From JAMOQA01 sp964420365 (lineage in GTDB: Bacteria > Acidobacteriota > Polarisedimenticolia > J045), in NCBI GenBank assembly GCA_964420365.1, contig CAYQTA010000005.1, positions 72,394 to 136,393 on the forward strand: a DNA stretch of 64,000 bases, in the 5' to 3' direction. Shown one piece after another: positions 8,118-19,831 of the stretch. Each line of letters opens with the position of its first letter. Within the stretch, counting starts at the first letter, position 1. The notes below the pieces were generated by a model. That model ran no database searches. It was not told the origin of the DNA and saw only the letters and a program-made list of their open reading frames with translations. The position numbers and the translations under genes were made by a program.

Positions 8118-9052
8118 AGCTGCGAAGCCGGCATCTCCTGGGGATCGCCGGGATGGAGGCCGACGAGATCCGGCTGATCCTGGACACCGCCGAGTCGTTT
8201 CTCGAGGTCTCCGGGCGGGAGATCAAGAAGGTCCCCGTGCTCCGGGGAAAGACGGTGGTCAACTTCTTCGTGGAGCCGTCCACCCGCACCCGGACCTCGT
8301 TCGAGCTGGCGGAGAAGCGGCTCTCCGCCGACACGCTGAACATCAGCGCCTCGACGAGCAGCCTGGTCAAGGGAGAGACCCTTCTCGACACCGTCCGCAA
8401 CCTCGAGGCGATGAACCCGGACTTCATCGTGATGCGCCACGCGGAGCCGGGCGCCCACCTGATGATCACCCGGGTGACGAAGGCCTCGGTCGTCAACGCG
8501 GGGGACGGGCCCCACGAGCACCCGACCCAGGCGCTCCTCGACGCGATGACGATCCGTCAGCGGTTCGGGCGACTCCACGACCTCGACGTCGTGATCCTGG
8601 GCGACATCCTCCACAGCCGGGTCGCCCGGTCGAATATTCACCTCTTGACGACGATGGGCTCCCGGGTGACGGTCTGCGGTCCGCCGACGCTGATCCCCGT
8701 CGGCATCGAGCAGCTCGGCGTGCGCGTCAGCCACGATCCCCGCGAGGCGATCGAGGGGGCGGACGTCGTCATGGTGCTCCGGATGCAGCTCGAGCGGATG
8801 AAGACGGGTTACGTGCCCACCCTCCGGGAGTACGCCCGGCTCTACGCCCTGACGCCGGAGCGGCTCGAGGGGGCGAAGCCGGACGCGATCGTGATGCACC
8901 CGGGGCCGATGAACCGGGGCGTCGAGATCGACAGCCGGATCGCGGACGGTCCCCGGTCGGTGATCCTCGACCAGGTGGCCAACGGCGTCGCCGTGCGGAT
9001 GGCGGTGCTCTACCTGCTGGCGGGAGGCGAACGTGAGAACGTTGCTGCTTAG
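8114..9052 (+). CDS. pyrB: Aspartate carbamoyltransferase catalytic subunit
   Basis: A 312-residue transcarbamoylase that joins carbamoyl phosphate and aspartate, the committed step of pyrimidine synthesis. The carbamoyl-phosphate motif STRTRTSFE (about residues 56-64), HPTQALLD (about 136-143) and the aspartate-loop MHPGPMNRG are all intact. No pyrI regulatory gene is adjacent, as expected where PyrR controls the operon. The start overlaps pyrR by 4 bases and the 3' end overlaps the pyrC start by 20 bases. Confidence 0.96.
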   Translation: MKLRSRHLLGIAGMEADEIRLILDTAESFLEVSGREIKKVPVLRGKTVVNFFVEPSTRTRTSFELAEKRLSADTLNISASTSSLVKGETLLDTVRNLEAMNPDFIVMRHAEPGAHLMITRVTKASVVNAGDGPHEHPTQALLDAMTIRQRFGRLHDLDVVILGDILHSRVARSNIHLLTTMGSRVTVCGPPTLIPVGIEQLGVRVSHDPREAIEGADVVMVLRMQLERMKTGYVPTLREYARLYALTPERLEGAKPDAIVMHPGPMNRGVEIDSRIADGPRSVILDQVANGVAVRMAVLYLLAGGERENVAA

Positions 9053-10316
9053 GCGGGCGCGGGTCCTCGACCCGGCGAGCGGGCTCGACGCGGTCCGGGA
9101 CGTCCTGCTGGAGGGAGACCGCGTGGTGAAGGTGGGAGCCCGGATCCCGCGCAGGGAAGGCTCGACCGTCCTCGACCTGGACGGTCTCGTCCTCGTGCCC
9201 GGGCTGATCGACATGCACGTTCACCTCCGCGAGCCGGGCCAGGAATGGAAGGAGACGATCGCCTCGGGCGCGGCGGCGGCCGCGGCCGGCGGGTTCACCG
9301 CGGTCGCGACGATGGCGAACACGGTCCCGGTCAACGACTGCCGCGCGGTGACCGAGCTGATCGTCGCCGAGGCGAGGCGGCACGCCGCCGTGCGGGTCTA
9401 CCCGGTAGGCGCGGTGTCGAAGGGACTCGAGGGCAGGGAGCTCGCCGAGATCGGGGACATGATCGCCGCGGGGGCGGTGGCGATCTCCGACGACGGCCGG
9501 GCGATCATGGACGGCTCGCTGATGCGCCGGGCCCTCGAGTACTCGCGGATCTTCGGCGTCCCGGTGCTCGCCCACGAGATCGACGAGCAGATGGCGAAGG
9601 GCGGCGTGATCCACGAGGGGAAGGTCTCGACCCTCCTCGGTCTCCCGGGCCAGCCGGCCCACGCCGAGGAGGCGCTGGTCGCCCGGGACCTGCTGATCGC
9701 CGAGGACACCGGCGGGCGGCTGCACGTCCAGCACCTGACGACCGCCCGGGGCCTCGAGATGATCCGGCAGGCGAAGAAGCGGGGGGTCCGCGTGACGTGC
9801 GAGGTCACCCCTCACCACCTGGCCTTGACCGACGAGGCACTGGTCGGGTTCGACACCGACCTGAAGATGGCCCCGCCCCTGCGGCCGGAGAAGGACCGCC
9901 AGGCGCTGGTCCGGGGGCTGCGGGACGGGACGGTGGATGCCGTCGCGACCGACCATGCACCCCACCACCCGGACGAGAAGGCGGTGGAGTTCTCCCGGGC
10001 GCCGTTCGGTACCATCGGGCTGGAGACGGCCGTGCCGGTCTTCCTGACCCGGTTCGTGCACGAGGGAGGAATGGACCTCCTCGCCTTCGCGCGGCTGTTC
10101 TCCCTGGGGCCCGCCCGCGCGCTCGGCGTGCCCGGCGGGACGATCGAGCCGGGGGGGGTCGCGGACCTGACCGTGATCGACCTGGACCGGGAGGGGCGAA
10201 TCGACCCGGAGAAGTTCCGCAGCCGGGCCCGGAACACCGCCTTCAAGGGGTGGGCGACCCGCGGAGCCGCGGTGATGACGATCGTCGGGGGACGGGTGGT
10301 CCACGACGACCGCTGA
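9033..10316 (+). CDS. pyrC: Dihydroorotase, class I
   Basis: A 427-residue zinc amidohydrolase that cyclises carbamoyl aspartate to dihydroorotate. The metal-binding HVHLREPG motif (H62, H64), the CEVTPHH segment and the late ATDHAPH motif are intact. The length fits the long class I enzymes, which often sit next to and assemble with PyrB. The GTG at 9033 lies inside the last 20 bases of pyrB; no later in-frame start would keep the first beta-strands. It is the last gene of the pyrR-pyrB-pyrC operon. Confidence 0.95.
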   Translation: MRTLLLRRARVLDPASGLDAVRDVLLEGDRVVKVGARIPRREGSTVLDLDGLVLVPGLIDMHVHLREPGQEWKETIASGAAAAAAGGFTAVATMANTVPVNDCRAVTELIVAEARRHAAVRVYPVGAVSKGLEGRELAEIGDMIAAGAVAISDDGRAIMDGSLMRRALEYSRIFGVPVLAHEIDEQMAKGGVIHEGKVSTLLGLPGQPAHAEEALVARDLLIAEDTGGRLHVQHLTTARGLEMIRQAKKRGVRVTCEVTPHHLALTDEALVGFDTDLKMAPPLRPEKDRQALVRGLRDGTVDAVATDHAPHHPDEKAVEFSRAPFGTIGLETAVPVFLTRFVHEGGMDLLAFARLFSLGPARALGVPGGTIEPGGVADLTVIDLDREGRIDPEKFRSRARNTAFKGWATRGAAVMTIVGGRVVHDDR

Positions 10317-10350
10317 CCCCGGGTCACGGGCGCGCCCTCTCGCGGGGTGC

Positions 10351-10356
10351 TACGAT
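10351..10356 (+). promoter_or_regulatory. Putative -10 box (TACGAT) upstream of the TPR gene
   Basis: TGCTACGATCGC resembles the TGCTAGGATCGC element ahead of gcvT (53442-53453). It lies 84 bases before the ATG at 10441. No -35 stands out. Confidence 0.3.
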
Positions 10357-10440
10357 CGCATCGAGGGTGACACCGTGCCGGTACGTCAGGATGACGTGGC
10401 GCGGGGCCCGCGGGGCCGATGCCCTCCGAAGGAGGACCAG

Positions 10441-11463
10441 ATGATCCGCCGCAATCTTCGCCGGACTTTTCCTTTCCTGCTCGTGGCTGCGTTCCTGCTC
10501 GGCGGGATCGCCCCGGCCGTCTTCGCCGCGCCGAAGGCTCCGCCGGAGGATCCTGCCCTCGCGGACGGCATCAAGCTGATCCGCGACCAGAAGTGGAAGG
10601 AAGCGGAGAAGTGGTTCTGGAGGTTCCTCAAGGAACACCCGGACCATGCCGAGGCGATGCGGAAGTACGGGTTCGTGGAGCTGCGGCGTCCCGGCGGCGA
10701 CGCGGTCCGCGCCCGGGAGTTCCTCGAGAAGGCCGATCGCCGCGAGGCCGACAACCCGGTCGGGCTGTTCCTGCTCGCCAAGGCGTACGAGGCGACGAAG
10801 GACTGGCGGGGCGCGAAGGAGGCGTACGATCGCCTGATCGAGCTCGGCCCGGGGAAGGACGACCCGGTACGGGCCGGGGCGGTCCACCTCGCCCGCTTCA
10901 ACCGGGCGCTGATCGCGATCCGCGAGAAGGACTGGGACACGGCCGAGAAGCTGCTGGACGTGGTCCTGCGGAGGGATCCGCGCCACGCCTACGCCTGGTA
11001 CGAGAAGGCCGGGATCGCGGCGGCCCGGGGGGAGACGGACAGGGCCCTCGAGCTCTACGAGAAGACCCGTGACATGCTGAACCGGTGGGCGCCCTCGGAG
11101 GCCTGGACGTACCCGCAGAGCCGCTACTCCTACATCCGCGAGAACACCGCGCTCGAGCTGGCGAAGCTCTACCTGGCGAAGGGCGACGCCGCGAAGGCCG
11201 AGGAAGTCCTGCGCCCCGTCGTCGACCTGGTCCGCCTGCGGGCGAAGGCGGGCAGGCAGCGGACGGACACGTCGCCGAAGACTCCCCTCCAGGGGGAGGC
11301 CGACCGGCGCTTCGAGAACGCTCCCTTCTACTACGCGAAGGCGCTGATCGCCCTCGGCAGGAAGAAGGAGGCGAAGAAGCTGCTCAAGGAGTTCTCCCGG
11401 ATGAAGCTCGGGGACCCGGAACTCCGGGACGAGGCTCGCCAGCTCTACCGCAAGGTGCGCTGA
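10441..11463 (+). CDS. Exported TPR-repeat protein
   Basis: A 340-residue protein with an N-terminal signal peptide (positively charged start, hydrophobic core, cut near AVFA-APK at about residue 25) and roughly six helix-turn-helix tetratricopeptide-like units, e.g. LIRDQKWKEAEKWFWRFLKEHP and KLYLAKGDAAKAEEVLRPVV. TPR arrays bind partner proteins; the partner here is unknown. The ATG at 10441 has a GAAGGAGGA ribosome site, so an earlier in-frame ATG at 10375 is not used. It precedes purC by 11 bases and may be cotranscribed with purC-mutS2, though no functional link is evident. Confidence 0.8.
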   Translation: MIRRNLRRTFPFLLVAAFLLGGIAPAVFAAPKAPPEDPALADGIKLIRDQKWKEAEKWFWRFLKEHPDHAEAMRKYGFVELRRPGGDAVRAREFLEKADRREADNPVGLFLLAKAYEATKDWRGAKEAYDRLIELGPGKDDPVRAGAVHLARFNRALIAIREKDWDTAEKLLDVVLRRDPRHAYAWYEKAGIAAARGETDRALELYEKTRDMLNRWAPSEAWTYPQSRYSYIRENTALELAKLYLAKGDAAKAEEVLRPVVDLVRLRAKAGRQRTDTSPKTPLQGEADRRFENAPFYYAKALIALGRKKEAKKLLKEFSRMKLGDPELRDEARQLYRKVR

Positions 11464-11474
11464 CGGGAGGTGCC

Positions 11475-12368
11475 ATGGCCGCCGTCGTCGAGACGAACCT
11501 GCCGGGGATCCCGCTCCTCGCCCGCGGGAAGGTCCGGGACATCTACGACCTCGGAGACCGGCTGCTGCTGGTCGTCACCGACAGGATCTCCGCCTTCGAC
11601 GTGATCCTGCCCCGCCCGATCCCGGACAAGGGGAAGGTGCTCCACCAGGTCAGCTCGTTCTGGTTCCATCACTTCGAGGACGTCGTCCCCAACCACCTGG
11701 TCGCGGACCGGGTCGACGGGTTCCCGGAGGAGCTGCGGGATCACCGCGAACAGCTCGCCGGCCGGACGGCGCTGGTGAGAAAGGCGAGGATGTTCCCGGT
11801 GGAATGCGTCGCCCGGGGTTACCTCGCCGGCTCGGGTTGGAAGGAGTACCGGGAGACGGGGAAGGTCTGCGGAATCCCGCTGCCTGCCGGCCTGCGCCTT
11901 TCCGATCGGCTGCCCGAACCGATCTTCACGCCGGCGACCAAGGCGGAAGAGGGGGAGCACGACGAGAACATCTCGTTCGACCGGATGGTCGAGATCGTCG
12001 GCGGCGAGGTCGCCGAGAGGCTCCGGGAGCTGACCCTCGACCTGTACCGGCGTGCCGCGGCCTACGCCGAGGAACGGGGGATCATCATCGCGGACACCAA
12101 GCTCGAGTTCGGGATCATCGACGGGGAGATCACGGTCTGCGACGAGATGTTCACCCCGGACAGCTCGCGCTTCTGGCCGGCGGACCGGTACGAGCCGGGA
12201 AAGAACCAGCCCTCCTGGGACAAGCAGTACGTGCGCGACTGGCTCGAGTCGACGGGCTGGGACAAGCGGCCCCCCGCCCCCGAGATGCCGGACGAGGTGG
12301 TCGAGGGGACGCGGCGACGCTACCTCGAGATCCTCGAGTTGCTGACCGGCAGGGGGCTCGTCGAGTAG
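11475..12368 (+). CDS. purC: Phosphoribosylaminoimidazole-succinocarboxamide synthase (SAICAR synthase)
   Basis: A 297-residue ATP-grasp-like enzyme that joins CAIR and aspartate in purine synthesis. It carries the family start GKVRDIYD (about 17-24), VTDRISAFD, the ATP-binding ARGYLAGSGWKEY and the DTKLEFG motif. The length matches the longer bacterial and eukaryotic type (about 290-300 residues) rather than the 237-residue E. coli type. An SD-like GGGAGG lies 4-9 bases before the ATG. It lies between the TPR gene and mutS2, with only 2 bases separating it from mutS2. Confidence 0.95.
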   Translation: MAAVVETNLPGIPLLARGKVRDIYDLGDRLLLVVTDRISAFDVILPRPIPDKGKVLHQVSSFWFHHFEDVVPNHLVADRVDGFPEELRDHREQLAGRTALVRKARMFPVECVARGYLAGSGWKEYRETGKVCGIPLPAGLRLSDRLPEPIFTPATKAEEGEHDENISFDRMVEIVGGEVAERLRELTLDLYRRAAAYAEERGIIIADTKLEFGIIDGEITVCDEMFTPDSSRFWPADRYEPGKNQPSWDKQYVRDWLESTGWDKRPPAPEMPDEVVEGTRRRYLEILELLTGRGLVE

Positions 12369-12370
12369 CG

Positions 12371-14779
12371 ATGCTCGCCGACCGCGAGGTCCTCGAGCGC
12401 CTCGAGTGGCCCAGGGTCCGGGAGATCCTCGCCGAGGGGACCCGCACGCCGATGGGGCGGGAGCAGGCCCTCTCCCTGGTCCCCGGAACGGGTGACCCGG
12501 ACGTCACCGCCGCCCGGGTCGAGCAGCTCCGCCGGTACCACCAGGCGAAGGGACGCCTGCCGGTGACGGCCGTCGAGGATCCCGCGGGCGTCCTGGTGGA
12601 GCTCGGCGTCGCGGGGCGCGTGCTGACCGGGCAGCAGGTCTACGAGACGGTCCGCCTCCTTTCCGTCGCGCGGGACGTGGCCGGTGAGCTGCGGCGGCTC
12701 GACCCCGAGGAGTGGCCGGACATCGGGTCGTTCTGGGCCCGGTTCCCGGTTCTCGACGGGGTGATCGACGGGATCGAGGGGAACCTGACCCCTTCCGGCC
12801 ACGTCGAGGACCACGCGAGTCCCGAGCTCGCCCGGATCCGCGGCGAGATCCGCCACCTGTCGGAGACGCTGGAACGGACGCTGCAGAAGATCCTCCGGGC
12901 CTCGTGGACGGGCCCGGTGCTCCGGGACCGGTACGTCACGATCCGCAACGATCGTTACGTCGTCCCGGTACGGACCGATTCCCCGCGGCGGTTCCACGGG
13001 ATCGTCCACGGCCACTCGGCGAGCGAGAAGACGGTCTTCGTCGAGCCGATCGAGACCGTCGAGATCAACAACAGGCTGGTCGCGCTCCGGGACGAGGAAC
13101 AGCGGGAGGAGGAGCGGATCCTCGCCGGTTACACCGAGATGCTCCGGGCGGTCCGGGAGGAGATCGAGACGACGGCCGAGGTGCTGGGCGAGGTCGACCT
13201 CCTCGAGGCGGTCGCCGAGTGGGCCGAGGCGGAGGGGGCGGTCCGGGCCGACCTGGCGGCCGGCGGAGCCTGGCGGCTGGTCCGGGCGCGTCACCCGGTG
13301 CTCGAGCGGACCCTGCGCTCCGCGCGGCCGCCGCGGACGATGGTTCCCCTCGACCTGGACATCGGCCCGGAGACGCGGGTCCTCGTGGTCTCGGGGCCCA
13401 ATGCCGGCGGCAAGACCGTCGCCCTCAAGACGCTGGGCCTCGCGGTCCTCCTCGCCCACGCGGGCATCCCGGTGCCCGCCGACGAGGCGCGGTTGCCGCG
13501 CGTCACGAGGGTGTTCGCCGACATCGGCGACGAGCAGTCGATCGCGAGCAGCCTGTCGACGTTTTCATCCCACGTCCGCAACCTGGCCGAGATGGTCCGG
13601 GAGGCCCGGGACGGGGTCCTCTCCCTGGTCGACGAGATCGGGACGGGGACCGATCCCGCGGAGGGGGCGGCCCTCGGCGTGGCGGTCCTCGAGACGCTCC
13701 GCGAACGGGGCAGCCTCGTCGTGGCGACGACCCACCACACCGCGGTCAAGTCCTGGGCGTACCGCGCGGAGGGGGTGACGAACGCCGCCTGCGAGTTCGA
13801 CGAGACGACGATGCGACCGACCTACCGGCTGGTCCAGGGGGTCGCCGGCGCCTCGGTCGGCCTGACGATGGCCGAGCAGCTCGGTCTCGACCCGGTCGTG
13901 GTCGATCGGGCACGGGCCCTGATGGACCCGGCGGGCAAGGAGGCGGCCCGGGCCCTCGACTCGGTCCGCGCGCTCGCCGCGACCCTCGAGCGGGAACGGG
14001 CCGAGGTCCAGGCCCTCCGGCGGAGGCTCGAGGAGGAGCTTGCGGCGGCCCGGGAGAAGGCGCGCCGTGCCGAGGAGCGCCGGCGGCGGGAGTGGGAGGA
14101 GCGTCTCGACACCCTGCTCCGGGAGTTCCGGGCGGAGGCCCAGCGGATGCTCTCGAGGGTGGAGGACGCCCGGGTCCGGAAGTCGATGGAACGGGAGCGG
14201 GCCCGCCGGGAGAAGGAGCTCCGGGAGCGGTTCGCGGGGGAGGAGAGGACGGCGAGGGCCGCCGCGCCGCCGCCCCCGGGATGGACCCCGCGTCCCGGGG
14301 AGCGGGTGTTCTCGGTCCGGCTCGGCAGGGAGGGGGTGGTCCGGGGCCTGCGCGGAAAGGGGGCGGACGTGCTCTTCGGCCGCACCCTCTTCACCGTGCC
14401 CCTCGAGGATCTCCGGCCCCTGGGCTCGCCGCGGGAGGGGGAGCCGCGCGAGGACCGGCCGGGTCTGCGGCGCGCCCGGGTTCCCGACGGAGTGACCGCC
14501 GACCTGTCCGAGAAGGAGGTTCCCCGGGAACTCGTACTGATCGGGAAGCGGGTCGACGAGGCGCTGGCGCTCCTCGACAAGTACCTGGACGATGCCTGCC
14601 TCGCGGGCCTCGCCGAGGTCCGGGTCGTCCACGGTTTCGGTACCGGCCGCCTGAAGAAGGCGGTCCGGGAGTTCCTCGCGGATCACCCGGAGGTCCACGG
14701 CTTCCGCGACGGTGGCAGGGGAGAAGGGGGCGGTGGGGCAACGGTCGTCCGGCTCGTTCCGGGGGAGGGGGGACCATGA
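12371..14779 (+). CDS. mutS2: Endonuclease MutS2 (recombination-inhibiting / ribosome-rescue ATPase)
   Basis: An 802-residue MutS2. It has a MutS core/clamp region, an ABC ATPase with Walker A GPNAGGKT (342-349) and Walker B LVDEIGTGTDP, a charged coiled coil (about 535-640), a KOW-like segment and a C-terminal Smr domain (about 715-800). The HGFGTG loop of Smr is intact, but the usual Leu-Asp-Leu-Arg motif that opens the domain reads LVLIG, lacking Asp and Arg. MutS2 suppresses homeologous recombination and, in Bacillus, splits collided ribosomes. The nuclease activity of this copy is therefore doubtful. The hydrolase gene overlaps its stop by 4 bases. Confidence 0.94.
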   Translation: MLADREVLERLEWPRVREILAEGTRTPMGREQALSLVPGTGDPDVTAARVEQLRRYHQAKGRLPVTAVEDPAGVLVELGVAGRVLTGQQVYETVRLLSVARDVAGELRRLDPEEWPDIGSFWARFPVLDGVIDGIEGNLTPSGHVEDHASPELARIRGEIRHLSETLERTLQKILRASWTGPVLRDRYVTIRNDRYVVPVRTDSPRRFHGIVHGHSASEKTVFVEPIETVEINNRLVALRDEEQREEERILAGYTEMLRAVREEIETTAEVLGEVDLLEAVAEWAEAEGAVRADLAAGGAWRLVRARHPVLERTLRSARPPRTMVPLDLDIGPETRVLVVSGPNAGGKTVALKTLGLAVLLAHAGIPVPADEARLPRVTRVFADIGDEQSIASSLSTFSSHVRNLAEMVREARDGVLSLVDEIGTGTDPAEGAALGVAVLETLRERGSLVVATTHHTAVKSWAYRAEGVTNAACEFDETTMRPTYRLVQGVAGASVGLTMAEQLGLDPVVVDRARALMDPAGKEAARALDSVRALAATLERERAEVQALRRRLEEELAAAREKARRAEERRRREWEERLDTLLREFRAEAQRMLSRVEDARVRKSMERERARREKELRERFAGEERTARAAAPPPPGWTPRPGERVFSVRLGREGVVRGLRGKGADVLFGRTLFTVPLEDLRPLGSPREGEPREDRPGLRRARVPDGVTADLSEKEVPRELVLIGKRVDEALALLDKYLDDACLAGLAEVRVVHGFGTGRLKKAVREFLADHPEVHGFRDGGRGEGGGGATVVRLVPGEGGP

Positions 14780-15720
14780 GGGCGAGGCGGCTCCTTCTCG
14801 GCGTCCTCCTGGCGGGAGCGGCCGGGGCGGGGCTCGTCGTCCTTCGCCCCGGGATCGGGCTTGCCGCCTGGCGCCTGGCCGGGCGAGTTCTCCACCATGC
14901 CCGCGTGGGATACGTCCGGGCGGACGGGGAGCGGGTCGCGTACCTGGAGCTCGGATCGGGTCCGCCCGTCGTCCTCGTGCATGGCCTCCGGGGCGAGTCG
15001 GTCGTCATGCTGCCCCTGGCGTCACGCCTCGCGGCCCGGGGTTGGCGAGTGATCTGTATCGACCTGCCCGGGCACGGTCATTCGCCCGACCCGCGGCGGC
15101 CGATGGACATCGGGCGGGCGGCGCGGGTGGTCCGGGAGGTGATCCGGGAGCTGGGGCTCGAGCGACCCCCCGTGATCGGGCACTCCCTCGGTGGCTGGAT
15201 CACCGCGTGGCTCGCCCTCGAGGACCCGGCCGCCGTCGGTCCGGTGGGCCTGGTGGCTTCCGCCGGCCTTCCCTTCGAGCCGCCCCCCTGGCCGGACCTG
15301 CTGCCGCGGACCACCGCCGAGGCGCGGCGGGGTCTTCGGCTGCTCTTCGCTGATCCGCCCCCTCGTGTACCGGCCCCCGTGCTCTGGTTCGCCTCGCGGC
15401 GGCGGGTGGCGACCAGCCTGGATCTCCTGCGCTCGGCCCTCTCGGGGCGCTACCTGCTGGATGGCCTCCTGCCCGGGATGGCCGTCCCGGCCCTGGTCGT
15501 GGCGGGGGAGGAGGACCACATCGTGCCGCTGCCGGCGGCCCGGGAGATGGCGGCGGAACTGCCCGGCCACCGGATCGAGGTCGTCCCGGGAACCGGGCAC
15601 ATGCTGGTGATCGAGGCGCCGGACCGGGTGGCGGGGATTCTCGACCGGTTCCTGCGGGGGGAGCGGGTCGGGGCGGGGAACCCTCGGCCGAAAACGGGGA
15701 CGGAAGCGACAGGATCGTAA
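14776..15720 (+). CDS. Alpha/beta hydrolase, membrane-anchored
   Basis: A 314-residue alpha/beta-hydrolase fold protein. An N-terminal hydrophobic segment (about 5-25) could be an uncleaved anchor or signal. The oxyanion stretch VLVHGLRG, nucleophile elbow GHSLGG, acid in GEEDHIVPL and histidine in GTGHMLV complete a Ser-Asp-His triad. The substrate is unknown; similar proteins are esterases, lipases or C-C hydrolases. It overlaps mutS2 by 4 bases, so it is translationally coupled, though no functional tie to MutS2 is known. Confidence 0.85.
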   Translation: MRARRLLLGVLLAGAAGAGLVVLRPGIGLAAWRLAGRVLHHARVGYVRADGERVAYLELGSGPPVVLVHGLRGESVVMLPLASRLAARGWRVICIDLPGHGHSPDPRRPMDIGRAARVVREVIRELGLERPPVIGHSLGGWITAWLALEDPAAVGPVGLVASAGLPFEPPPWPDLLPRTTAEARRGLRLLFADPPPRVPAPVLWFASRRRVATSLDLLRSALSGRYLLDGLLPGMAVPALVVAGEEDHIVPLPAAREMAAELPGHRIEVVPGTGHMLVIEAPDRVAGILDRFLRGERVGAGNPRPKTGTEATGS

Positions 15721-15741
15721 CCTGGTAACGTTATCGTAACC
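15714..15741. repeat. Two direct ATCGTAACC boxes 19 bases apart
   Basis: ATCGTAACC occurs at 15714-15722 and 15733-15741, a 19-base spacing (nearly two helical turns). The second copy lies within an imperfect palindrome, GGTAACGTTATCGTAACC. The patch is AT-richer than its surroundings and lies 100 bases upstream of the M23 peptidase promoter, so it may be a regulator-binding site. The first box overlaps the hydrolase stop codon. Confidence 0.4.
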
Positions 15742-15840
15742 GGCGTTCCTTCCCGTCCGCCCGCTCCGTTCCGGGAGCGGTCGGAGGCGTTCGGAAGGTG
15801 CCCGGCACGGGAGATGAACCGCGTGGGGGAGGGATGGCGT

Positions 15841-15870
15841 TTGCCCGACGTTCCGGCGGGGCGTTATATT
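15841..15870 (+). promoter_or_regulatory. Promoter of the M23 peptidase gene
   Basis: TTGCCC (15841-15846), an 18-base spacer and TATATT (15865-15870), about 66 bases before the GTG start at 15936. It is one of the best sigma-70-type matches in the window. Confidence 0.55.
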
Positions 15871-15935
15871 GCGCCCCGACCGGCCCGCCGGGTAGCCACC
15901 CGGAACCGCCCGGGTCCGTTCGCGAGGAGCGAGAC

Positions 15936-16835
15936 GTGTTCTGGCGCCGACACTACACGGTGATGGTGGTCCCGGATGCCCGGGCCAACATGAAGCGCTT
16001 CCACCTCGAGGGGAAGCACCTGGCCCTGGGCCTTTCGGGAGTGGCGGTGATCCTGGCCCTCGCCTTCGCGGCTCCGCTCCTGCTCGCGTGGGGAGTCCGC
16101 CTCGATTCGCGCCTGGCCGCGGTCGAGGCGGAGCGGGACCGGCTGGCGGAGAACAGCGCCTCGATGGAGGCCTCGCTCGCCGACCTGCGGGAAAAGCTCG
16201 ACCGGTTCGAGCGGCGGACGGAGAAGCTGGCCGCCCTCGCCGGCCTCGACCTTCCCTCGGTGCAGTCCGGGGGACAGGGGGTCGGCACCGGCATCGAGAA
16301 CCTGGCGCCCAGGGCGAAGGCCGACGTGCTCGCCGCCGAGGCGGAGGCGCTGCACGACCGCTCGGACCTGGTCGAGCGTCGCCTCGAGACGGTCGAGCGG
16401 GCGATCCACTCCCAGTCGGAGAGGCTCGCCCACGTGCCGTCGATCTTCCCGGTTCGCGGCCTGATCGGCGCCGGTTTCGGCTGGCGGCGCGATCCGTTCA
16501 CCGGCCTGCGCCAGTTCCACCGGGGGATCGACATCTCCGCCCCGGAGGGTACGCCCGTCCGGGCCCCGGCCGACGGCATCGTCGTCAAGACCGAGCGCAA
16601 CGGCGGTTACGGAAAGGTCCTCTACATCTCCCACGGCAACGGGATCGTCACCCGTTACGGGCACCTGTCGGCCTACAGGGTGCGTCCCGGCCAGAAGGTT
16701 CGCCGGGGGGACGTGATCGCCCTCGTCGGGAACACCGGCCGGTCGACCGCTCCGCACCTGCACTACGAGGTCCTGGTCGGCGGCAAGCAGGTCGACCCGA
16801 TGCGCTACATCATGGACGACGGCCTGTTCTACTGA
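15936..16835 (+). CDS. Membrane-anchored M23 family metallopeptidase
   Basis: A 299-residue cell-wall protein. A short basic cytoplasmic start (YTVMVVPDARANMKRF) is followed by one membrane helix (about 30-52), a coiled-coil region and a C-terminal LytM/M23 domain with zinc ligands in HRGIDI and HLHYEV. Both are intact, so an active endopeptidase on peptidoglycan cross-links is likely. This N-terminal signature is common in M23 proteins encoded next to bactofilin or secA genes, and secA follows directly. The GTG at 15936 is chosen for the GAGGAG site just upstream and because it leaves the family N-terminus complete. Confidence 0.88.
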   Translation: MFWRRHYTVMVVPDARANMKRFHLEGKHLALGLSGVAVILALAFAAPLLLAWGVRLDSRLAAVEAERDRLAENSASMEASLADLREKLDRFERRTEKLAALAGLDLPSVQSGGQGVGTGIENLAPRAKADVLAAEAEALHDRSDLVERRLETVERAIHSQSERLAHVPSIFPVRGLIGAGFGWRRDPFTGLRQFHRGIDISAPEGTPVRAPADGIVVKTERNGGYGKVLYISHGNGIVTRYGHLSAYRVRPGQKVRRGDVIALVGNTGRSTAPHLHYEVLVGGKQVDPMRYIMDDGLFY

Positions 16836-16938
16836 GTCCCGGACGAAAGCCGGAGGGGGACGCCCGGTGGCCCGCCGGGGACGGGGAGGGTAGCCTTTCC
16901 CCCGCGGGGGCCGTGCGCCTCCCGCGGGAAGGCGGACG

Positions 16939-19665
<2,727 letters not shown>

Positions 19666-19689
19666 CCGCGGCCGTTCGCCGGCGTTCGC

Positions 19690-19716
19690 CGCGCCCGGGG
19701 CTTCGGCCGGGGCGCG
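19690..19716 (+). terminator. GC-rich hairpin after secA
   Basis: CGCGCCC pairs with GGGGCGCG around an internal mismatch and a GGC-TTCG-GCC tetraloop tip. There is no T tract, so intrinsic termination is uncertain; it may stabilise the secA 3' end instead. Confidence 0.35.
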
Positions 19717-19831
19717 GGTGGTGTACCCCGCGTCCCGGTTCCTGGAGGGGCGGGGTTGACCGGGGGGGACGTGCGACCCACCTTCGCCACGAGGGGAGCC
19801 CGCGCATGCCGGGCCCCGGCGGAGGTGTCGC

